A stretch of 64,000 nucleotides of DNA from Lobosporangium transversale (lineage: Eukaryota; Mortierellomycota; Mortierellomycetes; Mortierellales; Mortierellaceae), in the NCBI RefSeq assembly GCF_002105155.1, contig NW_019028984.1, positions 558,001 to 622,000 of the forward strand, given 5' to 3'. The notes beneath the pieces are model-generated. The model saw nothing but the letters and a program-made list of their open reading frames with translations, had not been told where the DNA came from and searched no databases. The stretch's first letter is position 1. Every line of letters begins with the position of its first letter. The translations under genes were made by a program, and so were the position numbers. Positions 34,975 through 46,500 of this stretch are shown here, in pieces.

Positions 34975-35588
34975 GGTCTTTTGGTGTTAACATAAACGCA
35001 TGAAAAGGACTGGGCCTCGTCTATTTGTATATTTTCCACATTCAAGAGCTGTAAACCATGCGGAAGGACTCTCCCTCGGATTGTTAGATTGAATAAAAAG
35101 ATGTTCATTTTTATCACACCAATCTTCGAGATAATGTCATGTACATGTACTTATTTATCTGTAAAAACAAGATCTATTGTGGAGAAGAAGATCAATTGAG
35201 CTCTCAGATTACAGTCGTCATCTGACGTGTTTTTTTAAACAGTAGCGTAAGATCAAGCAAACAATGATCTACATGAACATGTGCACTCTCCTATTGAGCT
35301 CTGGATTATTATTATTATTATTATTATTTTGACCAAATGTTGGTTACTTCCATAACCCCCAGAAAAATGGATAATAAAATGTGTGCGATCGGATCGCCAT
35401 AAAAAAATCGACAGACTTTCAGCGTGTGGAATCAGAGTAGAGTGGCTTGCTAAGCTTGCCTTTTAAAGATCTCTTATTCGTTTTCAATTGATCTCCCTCT
35501 TCATTCTTCATTCTTCATTCTTCATTCTTCATTCTTCATTTACTAAGTTCATCGAAAGCACTCGTCTCTGACTACTTTGAATATAACC
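34975..35588. other. Intergenic, metallothionein end to unknown gene start
   Basis: Contains the palindromic gtacatgtac near 35142, a (att)n patch at about 35308-35328, and six copies of ATTCTTC at 35502-35540, directly upstream of the next gene. No coding frame is seen. Confidence 0.5.
35502..35540 (+). repeat. ATTCTTC tandem repeat in a promoter
   Basis: About six head-to-tail copies of a 7 bp unit lie 50-90 bp before the ATG at 35589, where they form the pyrimidine-rich leader of that gene. Confidence 0.8.
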
Positions 35589-36343
35589 ATGACAGGCTTC
35601 AAATACGGATATGCCATGAGTATGTGAAGCACCAATAATATCTTTTTTTATATATATCTATTACAAAAAATTAAAAAACAATCACTGGATTGCAATTAAT
35701 TTCTAATTTCTTTTTATCCTTGACTTATAAAAAAGATGATGTTCCTGGCGATAAGAGAGTTATTACTCCACCCATGCTGGGTGATAAGATCTCACTGTCA
35801 CTTGGCCACACTTCAACTTTTGTCTTTCTTGGCACCAAAGCCGAAATTCTTGAATGGTTCAGAACAGTCGGTCCCACTAAAACTGTACACGTAGTCTTAT
35901 TCTATGACCGACCTGAGGGAGATCCACTTAGTCCAAAAGTCGACATTGTCTTTGACCTCTTCCCTTATCCTAACCCTGATTTGACCTGGCTTCAGTATTA
36001 TCAATCCTTTTATCGCTCGGATCCGACTCTAGAAATGTATAGGTTGGAGATCCGTCCTGAACAGCCCAAGTACGATGTAGAAGTCGAGCCGCTCTATAGG
36101 ATGTATGCCAAGAATGGCGTTAACTTGGGTGCAATGGCCTCTGCCTTGGAGAAGAAGTGGTCGCAACCACCCGCTAGGAATTACTTGGAAATGGTCAAGG
36201 AAGTCTTTATGGAGAGAGAGGATATGGATGACTATGCTCAGGAAGTAGCAGGTGAGACTAAGCGCAGGGACGAAGCGGGTCAAGAAGTTGATCTTGAGGA
36301 CATTGTTGTTAGTGTACCTGTGGAAGCCAATGCATCCAAGTAA
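35589..36343 (+). CDS. Hypothetical protein, 212 residues
   Basis: Two exons (35589-35619, 35736-36343) give 212 residues. Exon 1 codes for only ten full codons (MTGFKYGYAM). Its donor is GTATGT and the acceptor is an oligo(A) type (cttataaaaaag). The protein has no signal peptide or membrane segment. It has a folded-looking central part with alternating strands (HTSTFVFLGTKAEILEWF, KTVHVVLFYDRPEGDPL, KVDIVFDLFPYPNPDL), a YYQSFYRSDPTLEMYRLEI stretch, and an acidic C-terminal tail. I do not recognise the family. The clean frame, intron and poly(A)-like taataaaa near 36405 argue for a real gene. It converges on the reverse-strand mitochondrial protein gene 337 bp downstream. Confidence 0.7.
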
Positions 36344-36514
36344 ACTTTGTCCTAACTTTTCCGACCCAATATCCATATCGATAATACTTTGCATCCTTTT
36401 GTATATAATAAAACACGACATTTTCTTCAACTGTATGATTGTGAGGAATGTTTTTGTTGAAACATGGGCAAAGCAAATGGACTTGGAATGCCTGAAATAA
36501 GCCGTCACCCGATG

Positions 36515-36549
<35 letters not shown>

Positions 36550-36680
36550 AAAATGCCTCCGTTTGTCTATGCTAAAATCTAATGGAATATATTCGTTCTC
36601 AACTTTGACTTTACGTTACTCTTTGCCTACCCCACGCTTTGAAAACCTATGAAATGTATTATATATAAAACGCCTAATCT
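36344..36680. other. Convergent 3' intergenic region
   Basis: Two stop codons face each other across 337 bp, with a T run at 36518-36545. Both 3' ends should lie here. No gene is seen. Confidence 0.55.
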
Positions 36681-37942
36681 CTACAGACCCTTCTTCCATT
36701 GAGTAATATGTTTTTCAAGCTCCTTGATCTTTTCAACAGCATCGCCTTTTGCTTTATATGCTTCATTCAGCCGTTCAGCTGCTGCAACAAGCTCAGCTGC
36801 TCGTTTACGTGTCAATGGCGTTTCACGTTCTCCATCAATCAATAAATACTCATCCATAGTAACGCTGGCTCTTCTGAGACCCTCTTCACCACCATACATT
36901 AATGAACCTCTGACTAGGTTAGCATAGACGGAGGCATCATCAGCGGCCAAGTTATAGTAGGGGATCAATGCCATGACCTTGAAGGCTCCATCCAACTTTT
37001 CAAGCCCCTCATCCGACCCTTGCCCTGCAACATCAACATCTTTGATGAACGAACGGATAACACGGCGCATAGTAGCCTGCCCGGGATTGAGTCCATAGGT
37101 TTCCCTATCACCTAACAACTCAATAGCAGTTTCTGGTGATCCGGCTTTGCAGATTGCATGGATCAATTTGTTGGTGACAAAAATCGAGATAGGAAGTTTG
37201 CGCTGACGCCACTGCTTTACCAATGGTGGTAAAGACTGTGCTTGCTCCAACGAAGAAACAGATCGTGTCAAATGGAAAAGAGAAGTATGACGAGGTAACT
37301 CATGGTGTGGCGTTGTGATCGTAGTGTGGTCAAGAATCTTATTATAAAGCTCTTCAAAATGTACTGAGTCTGATCCAGAAATTTCAGCATTCTCTGATTT
37401 ATCAAGCGATTCGCCGCGCTCCAATGCTTCCATCTCTCGTTTTTCTCTTTCCAATTCCTGTAATTCAGCTTCGAGCTCTTCGTCGTCTTCATCCAAAATG
37501 GCGTGTTTCTTCCCTTTGTAGGCTAATTTGATGCATAAAGGGGATTGGAAATTTTGAGCGGGCAAGCAAAGTAAGGTGAACAGTCAGGTCAACTAAGAAC
37601 AAAAAAAAGAAAAAGATAAAGAGTAAAGAATCTACAGCTCGAAACACATACCGATCTCCGATGGGCGGAAAGCATGATATTTACGAGCAACCATGGCAGC
37701 AGGAACTAAGAGATTGAAGAGAAACTAAATGTCAGAATCTTTGATATACCTTCTCATCCATTGGTAACTCTAGCGGTTTCATATCCTTTTGAATAAAAAT
37801 CCTCAGGAGACCTTGCTTGTTGGTGGCAAACAATAAATCTTTCCTAAGATGTAATCCATTTACCTTGACGAGATATAAGCAAGGATGAAGGTTTTGAAAT
37901 GCGAGCTGCTGCTCGAGCTAGGGAGCGAATATATGTCGCCAT
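36681..37942 (-). CDS. Probable mitochondrial helical-repeat (PPR/TPR-like) protein
   Basis: Three reverse exons (37864-37942, 37652-37705, 36681-37522) join to 324 residues. The start MATYIRSLARAAARISKPSS is a typical mitochondrial presequence (Arg, Ala and Ser, no acidic residues). Exon 2 (VPAAMVARKYHAFRPSEI) continues in frame. A charged coiled coil (about residues 45-85, DEEL.. and ERE.. pattern) follows. The remainder is helical: SIFVTNKLIHAICKAGSPETAIELL and later DDASVYANLVRGSLMYGGEEGLRRA look like single PPR/TPR-type helix pairs (quoted in part only). Proteins of this type act in mitochondrial RNA metabolism or in the mitoribosome. I cannot name the exact orthologue. It is divergent from histone H2B across a 309 bp promoter. 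Confidence 0.7.
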
Positions 37943-38251
37943 TTTGAAGTTGAGGTGTCGAAGTGAGTTGTGGTAATGAATGCACTCCTTCGGAATCTGA
38001 TCAACCAGATCAAAAAAAAATATGGAATTGGATATGCAGGTCAAGATTCATAAGGCTGCTAGTAAATACGATAAAAAATACCTTCTCATCACCAAGTCGA
38101 TTTCTTAATGTCTTGTTGTCGAACTATTTTCTCTTTCACTCTTTCTTTTCTTTCATATTCATCTCCATCCCTTCCATCTCTATTACACATTATACCCTCA
38201 TTCGTCATTTACCCTTGTCTTTAACAACACTCAATACCTCACAAGAAAAAA
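37943..38251. promoter_or_regulatory. Bidirectional promoter, mitochondrial protein / histone H2B
   Basis: The two start codons are 309 bp apart and face outward. The H2B side is CT-rich (ctctttcactctttcttttc). No TATA box is convincing on either side. Confidence 0.5.
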
Positions 38252-38662
38252 ATGGCTCCTCCTAAGACCGCTGAGAAAGCACCTGCTACCGCTGGCAAGG
38301 CTCCTGCAAAGTCCACTAGCAGTGCAGAGAAGAAGGACCGCAAGCCCAAGAACGAGGGTGGCAAGGGCCGCAAGAAGACCCGCTCTGAGACTTACTCCTC
38401 CTATATTTACAAGGTCTTGAAGCAGGTTCATCCCGATACCGGTATTTCGAACAAGGCCATGTCCATTTTGAACTCGTTTGTGAATGATATCTTTGAGCGT
38501 ATTGCTGGAGAGGCCTCCAAGCTTGCTGCTTACAATAAGCGCTCAACTATCTCCTCCCGCGAGATTCAGACTGCTGTCCGTTTGATCCTCCCCGGTGAAC
38601 TTGCAAAGCATGCTGTTTCTGAGGGTACCAAAGCTGTTACAAAATACACCTCCTCCAAGTAA
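38252..38662 (+). CDS. HTB1: Histone H2B
   Basis: A single intronless frame encodes 136 residues. It has a Lys/Ala/Pro-rich tail, then the conserved core starting [20 protein letters not shown], with [36 protein letters not shown] and the end [17 protein letters not shown]. The TKYTSS motif near the end includes the Lys that is ubiquitylated in fungal H2B. It forms nucleosomes together with H2A, H3 and H4. No other histone gene is in the window. The intron-free structure contrasts with its neighbours and is usual for replication histones. Confidence 0.98.
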   Translation: MAPPKTAEKAPATAGKAPAKSTSSAEKKDRKPKNEGGKGRKKTRSETYSSYIYKVLKQVHPDTGISNKAMSILNSFVNDIFERIAGEASKLAAYNKRSTISSREIQTAVRLILPGELAKHAVSEGTKAVTKYTSSK

Positions 38663-40757
38663 AATAGGCCAAGGTGTATTTTTTCTCGGGACAGGAAGCA
38701 AGGATGACGTTTGCAACAAGGCGTACGGAAACGCGAAAAAAAAATAAAAAAAAATGGACTCGGGACCCAGACCTTCCAACCTACTTCAACCTCCTTTGCG
38801 ACTCTTTTTTATATTATTTTTGTTTTTTATTTTTATTTTTTTTTCTCAACTACCATGACGCGTCTATGATTGACATTTTTGATTTCAATTCAAATCCAAT
38901 TCATCTGCTTGATCCAAGTATCCGATGGTGACGTGTCAAGTCTTTGTTTATTTTTTTTTTATTTTTTTCATTTTCCAACCTTGAGTCTCAACCAATCGAC
39001 CTTGACCTTTTCCGATTTCTTCCATGGTGTTCCATGAATCCGACCTTGTACATCATCCAAATTTGGCTTCCATGCAATGTAATAAATCAACACTTGAAAT
39101 TTGATTCTTGATCATGTTCATTTGTTTCTTAATTTGGAACGCGTCTTGACCTATTATTAAACCGATTTGCCACCAATATCTAGAATATAAATGTTAAAGA
39201 CTGGGTGTTTACAATCAGATCGCGTGAATAGTGAATAACAATTTTGCCACGTGTGCTACTTTTTTTTTTTTCCAACGTGGACGCGGATAATATCTTTGAT
39301 CGCGTATCGCGTATTTATACGTACAACTTAGAAGACTATGGCGCCAAATGGTTTCCAAATGCGACAATAATTCAATTATTTAGCTCCATCATATCAAGTC
39401 AGGAATGTCTTGCGAAATATTAACTTTGCTAAATACATTAATGTTTACATGTTTACAGGACCATTTCTTTCTTTATTTTATTTTTGACTCACTTAATAAA
39501 CATCGGCTGGCAAGAAAATAAATAGATATGAAAGCAATAGACGTACCTTGTTTTGTCTTTTGGAGATGGTACTAGATTTCAAATTTAATAAATGTTCTGA
39601 ATGATCATTGTTTCCTCCTCTACTTTGCTGTACAAGAGCTACAAGTGAATATTATGGAGCCACTAGAGTGGAAAGGTAGTGTTTGATGCATTTATTCAGC
39701 TATAGTTTCTCTTTGCCACGATAATACGGTTTCCATGAAGAGCGACCTGCAAAACAATTATCTGTCAACGTTTTTGGCATGCTCAACCGTCAGCAAGGGT
39801 CTTGGTGCGTGAAAAGCAATGATCAAAAGAATCCATTACCCTTGGAATGGATTCTTCACCATGCAACGTGTTGTCAGATACGCAAAAAAAGCTCCACATG
39901 GCCTGACAACGACCCCTGCTCCGGAAACTCGAGCCAGAACTTGCAGTTGAGACTCTGTGCTCGTGGCGGCGCCTTTCCATACATATTTTCCACTATGGAC
40001 ACTTGGAACATCGACGGCACTTACATCCATGCCAACACTGGTGTCAGTGCCAGCGCTATTCGCAATATTTTATGCAGCATGTACACGATGCACATGCGCT
40101 TTGCATGAGGATAGTTCAAGTGCCTCAGATTAGTGCGGCTGACGGGACACTTTTTTGATGCATAACTCTTCGCTTCAACTACAATTTATCTAAGGGGGGC
40201 ACGATCGCAGCCAATGACAACTAATGTTGGGTCAAGTTGTACAGATATTGACTGAAAGGATAGTAGTTTGTAGTTAGTCGACCCTAAGGTGAGGCTGCTT
40301 TACTGCGAGGCCTGGGTTCAGTTTTTAACTACTCGATTCACAGCCTGGAGCCGGTGAAGACCTTTTTTTTTTTTTTTTTTGAGGATTGAGGCCATCAACG
40401 AGAGGCCGATGTAGGGATGAAGGGAGCGTAGTTTCATGGTGAGGTTTCGAAACAGAACATGTGCAGATCTATTACTAAAACGCTGATAACTCCTCCTGTA
40501 CGAAACAAAAGGGAACCACAGCAAAGAGTTTATTCGATAAATGCTTGCTTGCCTTGATGTGCTCGGGCTCTGTTTATTGCAAAGCATCATTATTATGCCA
40601 AGGTTGGTGATTATCACAACCAAGGATCACATTTTCGACGCTTAAATTTTTTTTTTCTCATGCTTTCCTTCCGACTTTCTCTTCCCCATTACCTTTTTTT
40701 CCACACATACATACATCGACTCATTCCCCATTCTTAGCAATACAGTAACCGCTAGCT
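38663..40757. other. Intergenic, 2.1 kb without a supported gene
   Basis: The H2B 3' end is followed by AT-rich sequence. A frame of 109 codons at 39779-40108 has protein-like composition but no family features, and both strands show alternative frames there, so I do not call it. A T run lies at 40363-40380. The 100 bp before 40758 is pyrimidine-rich and carries cacacatacatacat. Confidence 0.45.
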
Positions 40758-42476
40758 ATGACTACTACAACTGTTAGGAGGTCCTCACGGCTTGTCCAAA
40801 AAGCTACTACAATACTTGGGAGGGCTACTGCCCAGAGTCCCACTACAGCGGCTTCCAAGACTTTAGTTTCCACTCCTACCTCTTTTACCCAAATGAAGAC
40901 GGATAATACTGTCATTAAAAAACGGACAAGGCGTTCTAATATCAAAACCACATCCACGTCCGCCACAGATATAAACCAAGGAAACGCTGATTCAGCTCCA
41001 AAGTATAGTCTTGAGAAGAACGCAAAAAAACCGTCACAACGCATAAAACGCCAAAAGAAGAATAGTTCAGAAAAAGCGTTGAAACATGTTGAAAAAGTCA
41101 ACGAGCAAGTACAGGAGACAGCCAAACGATCAACAAAGCAAAAATCCGGAGCAGAGAGGGAAACAAAGGCAACGCAGGCGGTAAAGGCAACAAAGGTAAC
41201 TAAGATTAAAGCAAAGAATTACAAAGATGTGATCACAACTGTGCAAAACAGGAAACGAAAGGCAGAATCCATTGAGGAAAATTCTACAGTAGAGTCTTCG
41301 CATGAAGGGCAGGAGCAAGGACAAGTTGTCAAACGTAAACGAGTACGGAAGCCAAACAAAGCTAAAGCGATGACTAACGAAGGAGGGCTGGAAGGAATTG
41401 CTGAAGAATCCTCGTTATCGTTATTGCAGGGACAGGCCGCTGCTCCACTCCCCATCAATCGAACAGATCCATGTGTGGTCCTTCCGGTTGAAATTTGGCA
41501 CCAAATTCTGTCACTTATACCTCTTTCGCAGGTCGCCAAGATCTCTGTTGTATCCACTGCCTGGCTTGATGGCTCACGTTCATATCCCTGCTGGAAATCC
41601 ATCTGTGAAAATAACAATCTGGGACGACCCAAGATTAAATTTCGTTCTCATATGGCAATCGTGTGCTCACGCTCATTTTGGGTTTGTGACTCCTGCCATT
41701 CATACACCACAGGTCGCTATAACGCATCTGACATCCCATTACCTGTGGCTAGGAAGGATGATGATGAAATGATTTGGAATTTATGCCACCGCTGTCGACT
41801 AATGTACTATAATCGATTTCCAGAGCCACTTCGTGAAGTTGAGGATCTCTATGATTGGCAAGAAAACAAAATTACAAAAACGAAGGCTTGTGAAACATAT
41901 CATCTGTCGGAAAACGATCTAGCAGGCCTCTATTATGAAGAACGGGAAAATCCTCATTACAGGTACGCTTGGCCGATGAGGCTATATAATCGATATACGA
42001 TCCAAAAACGAGCTCTCAAGGTTCATGCAGGATGGGTGGGAATAGATGCATTTAAAGCCTCGATCGCAAAGAAGCGCTCTGCAGCTTTCAAGGTTAGACA
42101 AGCGGAATTCAAAGTGCGCACATCCCCAAAGCGCAGTGGAGCCACCCAAACCCCAACTCAGGAGCAGACACAGAATAGCCCCGAGGCCCCTGGACAGGAA
42201 CAATGGCATGAAGAACAACCCATGTCCATACTCAGTTCGCACAATCAACAGCAAACGCCTGCAGCAGTTGAATCTAATAAAAACACTAATCTCAGCCCTA
42301 CTTCAGATGATAATGGAGCAGTGATTAACATTCAGAAGATCATTGGTGATCTAACCGCTCAAGGAGCAGCCATCAACGGGAAGGAAAATGGGCTTATCCT
42401 CCTAGAGATCCAGGCCAAAACACAAGCGGCGCTACAGGTGCTGTGTTCCGAGACTCCTATATTCTCTGGCGTTTGA
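40758..42476 (+). CDS. F-box protein with an XPA-like zinc finger and DNA-binding module
   Basis: An intronless frame of 572 residues. Residues 1-225 are Lys/Arg/Thr-rich and disordered, with nuclear-localisation-like clusters (KKRTRRS, VVKRKRVRKPNKAKA). An F-box lies at about 235-280 (LPVEIWHQILSLIPLSQVAK, then WLDGSRSYPCWKSIC). Two Cys pairs follow (CDSC near 309, CHRC near 342). Residues about 370-445 resemble the XPA DNA-binding domain: KITKTKACETYHLSENDL, ENPHYRYAWPMRLYNRYTIQ and KRALKVHAGW, in the same order as KxxITKTEAK..Y.L...DL, NPHH..W..M.LYL and the helix with KR.LE in XPA. The C-terminal 100 residues are Gln-rich and disordered. By family knowledge F-box proteins recruit substrates to SCF ligases and XPA binds damaged DNA. 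A combined role in ubiquitin signalling at DNA is inference. Confidence 0.82.
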   Translation: MTTTTVRRSSRLVQKATTILGRATAQSPTTAASKTLVSTPTSFTQMKTDNTVIKKRTRRSNIKTTSTSATDINQGNADSAPKYSLEKNAKKPSQRIKRQKKNSSEKALKHVEKVNEQVQETAKRSTKQKSGAERETKATQAVKATKVTKIKAKNYKDVITTVQNRKRKAESIEENSTVESSHEGQEQGQVVKRKRVRKPNKAKAMTNEGGLEGIAEESSLSLLQGQAAAPLPINRTDPCVVLPVEIWHQILSLIPLSQVAKISVVSTAWLDGSRSYPCWKSICENNNLGRPKIKFRSHMAIVCSRSFWVCDSCHSYTTGRYNASDIPLPVARKDDDEMIWNLCHRCRLMYYNRFPEPLREVEDLYDWQENKITKTKACETYHLSENDLAGLYYEERENPHYRYAWPMRLYNRYTIQKRALKVHAGWVGIDAFKASIAKKRSAAFKVRQAEFKVRTSPKRSGATQTPTQEQTQNSPEAPGQEQWHEEQPMSILSSHNQQQTPAAVESNKNTNLSPTSDDNGAVINIQKIIGDLTAQGAAINGKENGLILLEIQAKTQAALQVLCSETPIFSGV

Positions 42477-43597
42477 ATTCTGTGTGGCTGTACTTTACTG
42501 GACACCATGCACAACTTCACATCACCTCTACACACGAGCACGCACGTCCACTAGCACCCGCATTCATTCTGACATGAGCCAACAAAGCATTAGCAATGTA
42601 GCATGCATATTGCCATAATAATATTAAAATAAAAGTGGAAACAAAAAGCCTCATATTCCACAGATTTAAAGGTTTGATTCTAGTTTGTTCTAGCAGAAAA
42701 CAATCCGTCAGCGACCTTTCATCACTTGTTCAATGGGCAAAGGTATGCTTTGTCTTTTCCACTCATCCCTTTCAACAGCAAAATACCTTCAGCTGTGCTG
42801 TCTTATGTCCTTCGACTCCTCCATAAACATTTATTTGGATGTTTCCCATCTTTGTTAAAGAGGGCTGTAGAGAAGCGAATACGGTGGTTGCGTGTATACG
42901 CTGGTATTGATTACCAAGTATGTGAAATGAGTGAAACCATTAAGGTGTAGTCAATATCACCGACTTTTTGAAGCAGGCCAGCCTGAGAGCATAGTTAAAA
43001 ATACTAACCAATTCTTCATTATCCATACCCGAGGCCCAGGAACTACTTGCCGCTATCAACCTTTTAAAGTCTTACTAAATACAAACTTTGCCTCGTATAC
43101 ACGATAACCTCCAGAAATCGAGAGGTGATTTTTTTTTTAAACTTATAATAGCCAAATAAATACCGCATGTTACTTGCGTTGACGCATTGTGCTGGTGATT
43201 GCATCATTATAGCTTCTGTATAGCTGCTACAAACAAAAGGAGGCCCCACAAAACACTAGTCACTTGGGATAACTAATAATCCGGAACCCCGTTGGGGATG
43301 AGACCCAATTGAATGGATACGGTGTGAGGAAGTGAAACCTCGGAAAAAAATTTATTCCTTGCTAATGATTAGTGATGCGTACTTTTCATTTTTCAGAACC
43401 AACCCCAAAACCCAACACCTTCCTTCTCTTAACCAAGCATATGCACATAATCATAAACTGCAATTGTCATAATAGTACTTTGTATACATAACCCCACATT
43501 CATTTAGTCCTTAATTTGATCTAATCTCCAGTTATCACCGCATCAACTGGACAATAATTCGATAATCAAGACTTGCCAAAATATTAAGCAAGCAAAC
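42477..43597. other. Intergenic, no supported gene
   Basis: An attaaaataaaag signal near 42625 probably ends the preceding mRNA. The remainder is ordinary AT-rich sequence. A GC-richer block at about 43275-43350 (gaaccccgttggggatgag) could form a short hairpin, but I cannot assign it. Confidence 0.45.
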
Positions 43598-46500
43598 ATG
43601 AGCAACAGTATCGGCAACAGCGGCGACAAGGACAAAAAGGAAGAGAGGGCTACCGACGCCAAGCTCCAATCTCAAGGCTTTCATGACGACTTCGACATGC
43701 AGCGAGAATCTGATATTGGCGGTCGTCATCCCCACTCGATACCAATGAATGCTCCTGCCGTTAACCGATCGAGAGACTCAGAACATAAGATCACGAGTAG
43801 AGAGGGAGGTGGTTACGCCCGTCAAACGATACGACGTCCCATCAAGATTGAAACAATGGCCGTAGATAAAAAAGAATCCACTTCGCCTTGGGGTATGATA
43901 AACTCGATTCCAAGCCTTGTATTCTCAGCATATTTCATCTGTAACATTTGTATCGTTTGTACTCTTTTTTCGCATTCGCCTAATATCTTCCTCTATTTAT
44001 CTCGCAACCAAAGCTGGTACCCAAGAGACCTTAGCTGGTCACAAAATTAAGGAGCTAGTGGATCAGCTGAAGCAGAGCCCAAAGGATCATACCAGTGTCG
44101 ATAGAACTAATAAACCCATGTCAGCCACCTTGAGCGGTGGACCTAACTTGTCCTCGGATGAGCTTGGATTTATTGGTAGAGGAGGCGATGAGCTCAAGAA
44201 GGTCCCCGAGGGGGACAAACAGCAGGGTCCTAGTGATAAATACTCTGAATATAATGAGGGGGATTTCACTGTGGGGCTAGCTTCTGCCCTCCGCAGCGCC
44301 AATAAGGAACAGAGGTAACTATTGTTTGAGGTATCGAAGTAATTAATCTACAATATTTCATATCCGTTTGGAATGGCATTAACCTGAAATTTGTGCTCTT
44401 CAACTTTTTTTTTTTTTTTTTTTTTTTTACTTCTTAAAAAAACAGAGAAATGAGACGCGATGCTCCATCTGAGAAGGGAGATGACGCTGACAAGAAAAAC
44501 GATAACACCCAGACCAAGGTGCTCGCCGAGGCGAAAACATCCGGCAATGACAACAAAACTGATACTGTCCCTACCATAAAGTAAACGTCATATTCACGCA
44601 GTCATCTTAGCGTGCTATACTAAGTTGTGTAAAGATCTAGTATTTGTTTCATGTATCTAATCCTGATCTACTTGCTTCTCATTTACTAGGCCATCTGTTA
44701 CTGCCTCTATTGCTGCCTCCCTTGCTAACTCCACACTTTCATCCACTAATGTCGCGTCTAACGACCCACATTCAAGCCTAGTTCGCTCTGGAACGGAATC
44801 ACTCCCCCAATTACCGTTTGCACAGCACCAAGGAGTCATTCCCCCTCTTCGGCCGGTGCGGCGGACTAACCGCGACGGCTCATTTGAGCACGGTCTACAC
44901 AGCCATGTGCAAGGCAAGGACGCCTCTCCAGGGGAAACTAATGTTCAGAAAAACACTACTAGTAAGCTTTCTCTCGAAAATCCTTTTCTTACAGCAGACT
45001 CGGATAATCGGCACCCAGAGCCTATGTCCTTAGGAAGAGCAGTGCAATCTGTGCTCTCCAATGAAACCTCACCAAGCCACGAACATAAAAACAGTGAACA
45101 CTCAGCAGCCCATCCACTCCGCCATAAAGACAATGAGTCCCATACGTCCAAGATGGAGCTGGGCTCTCTATTCAAGGAGGATGAGCAAGAGCCAAGCCGC
45201 CTTGATGGCAATGGAGTTGACAGTAAAGAGCCCCTTAGCACTAGTGTTTCGGGCAAGGGAGCCTATGTTACTGAAGCCCCTGCTGGTAACCTTTTTAATA
45301 TCCTGTCTTCTAGCTCCTTCGAAACAAAGAAGGGACCATCCACGAGCCATCTCGAATCATCTATCCTACATAATGCATTTTTCACAAAGCCAGAGTTTGA
45401 TTCTAAGTCAGCTTCATCCACTCGTTCCAAGTTTACTGCAATCTACCATGTATCGTCTGTGACAGAATATACTTCGAAGCCATGCTCTCCTGACTCGTAT
45501 GAAGATTCAAAGAAAGAACTAAAAGAAAATGAAGGCAAGCCGGCGGCCGGAGGCAGCAGCCAGAAGCCTTCGACTCTTGACAACAATGAAAGCATGCAAA
45601 AATATAATTGGACCACTTTTGGTTCAGCATCAGTATCTCGGCACAGTCCTAGTTCGTACGGGAACTTAAACAAAGAAGTAAAAGAAAAAGAACCTGAGCA
45701 GATGGCAAGAGCCACAGGGCTGCAGTTACCAACCGTCCACAACAAGCATCAAACCCCAACGTCACATCGTGCGCCTCATAAAGCCTTAGATAAGGCTTAT
45801 GAAGAACTCACTCACCAAGCTTCGATCAAGCCCTCTCAGGGGCATTCAAGTGACGCGTCAGGAAGCTTGAATGAGGCATCGTACCCTTCATTTGCAAGGC
45901 ACTCCGCTGCATCGATCCAAAACCCACCGTATGACGACGTTACACCTGCAATTCGGTCTACGTCCCAGCCATCCATTGCTCCGACGTGTAGTATTACCTC
46001 CATTACTGCCCAAGAATACCTTGATGACTCAACCCCAAATACTCATAACGCACCTTCTTCCGAGCACACCAATAAGGTTAGCAAACGCGAACTGGGACCT
46101 ACCAAGGAGCGTGAATCAGAGACTGCCAAGGAACGCGAATCGGAGGCTGCCAAAGAGCAAGAACTGGTGGCTGACAAGGAACGTGAATCGGAGACTGCCA
46201 AGGAGCGCGGGGTGGATAAGCATCAGGGCATCTTGGACAGCACTAGCACTAAATCACTCGAGCGCAAGGAGGATTTGGGTTCATCCCCTGTTTTGCATTC
46301 GAACAAGATTTCTGATGTAGCTCATGACCAATCCATCAGCTCTTCAAACGAAAAGAGCCATTCAACCTTTGGATATGGTCGCCGCCTCATCTCAGACTCA
46401 ATGCACATACCAATCACCTTAAGTACGCGTAAATCTAACTCCGAGGCTCAATCTTTCAGTACTGAGAATAATAGCGACGTCCTATCGGGATCTATAAGTA

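Noticed and set aside
39779-40108. 109-codon frame in the spacer after H2B
   Set aside because: Overlapping frames of similar length exist on both strands, and there is no family match, signal peptide or splice context.
43275-43350. GC-richer block with a possible short hairpin, considered as a small RNA
   Set aside because: No recognised snRNA or snoRNA boxes in correct order, and the stem is short.
45871-46320. Alternative forward frame inside the giant gene
   Set aside because: It is frame-shifted relative to the phase-consistent 2951 bp exon and has a random-like Leu/Arg/Pro composition.
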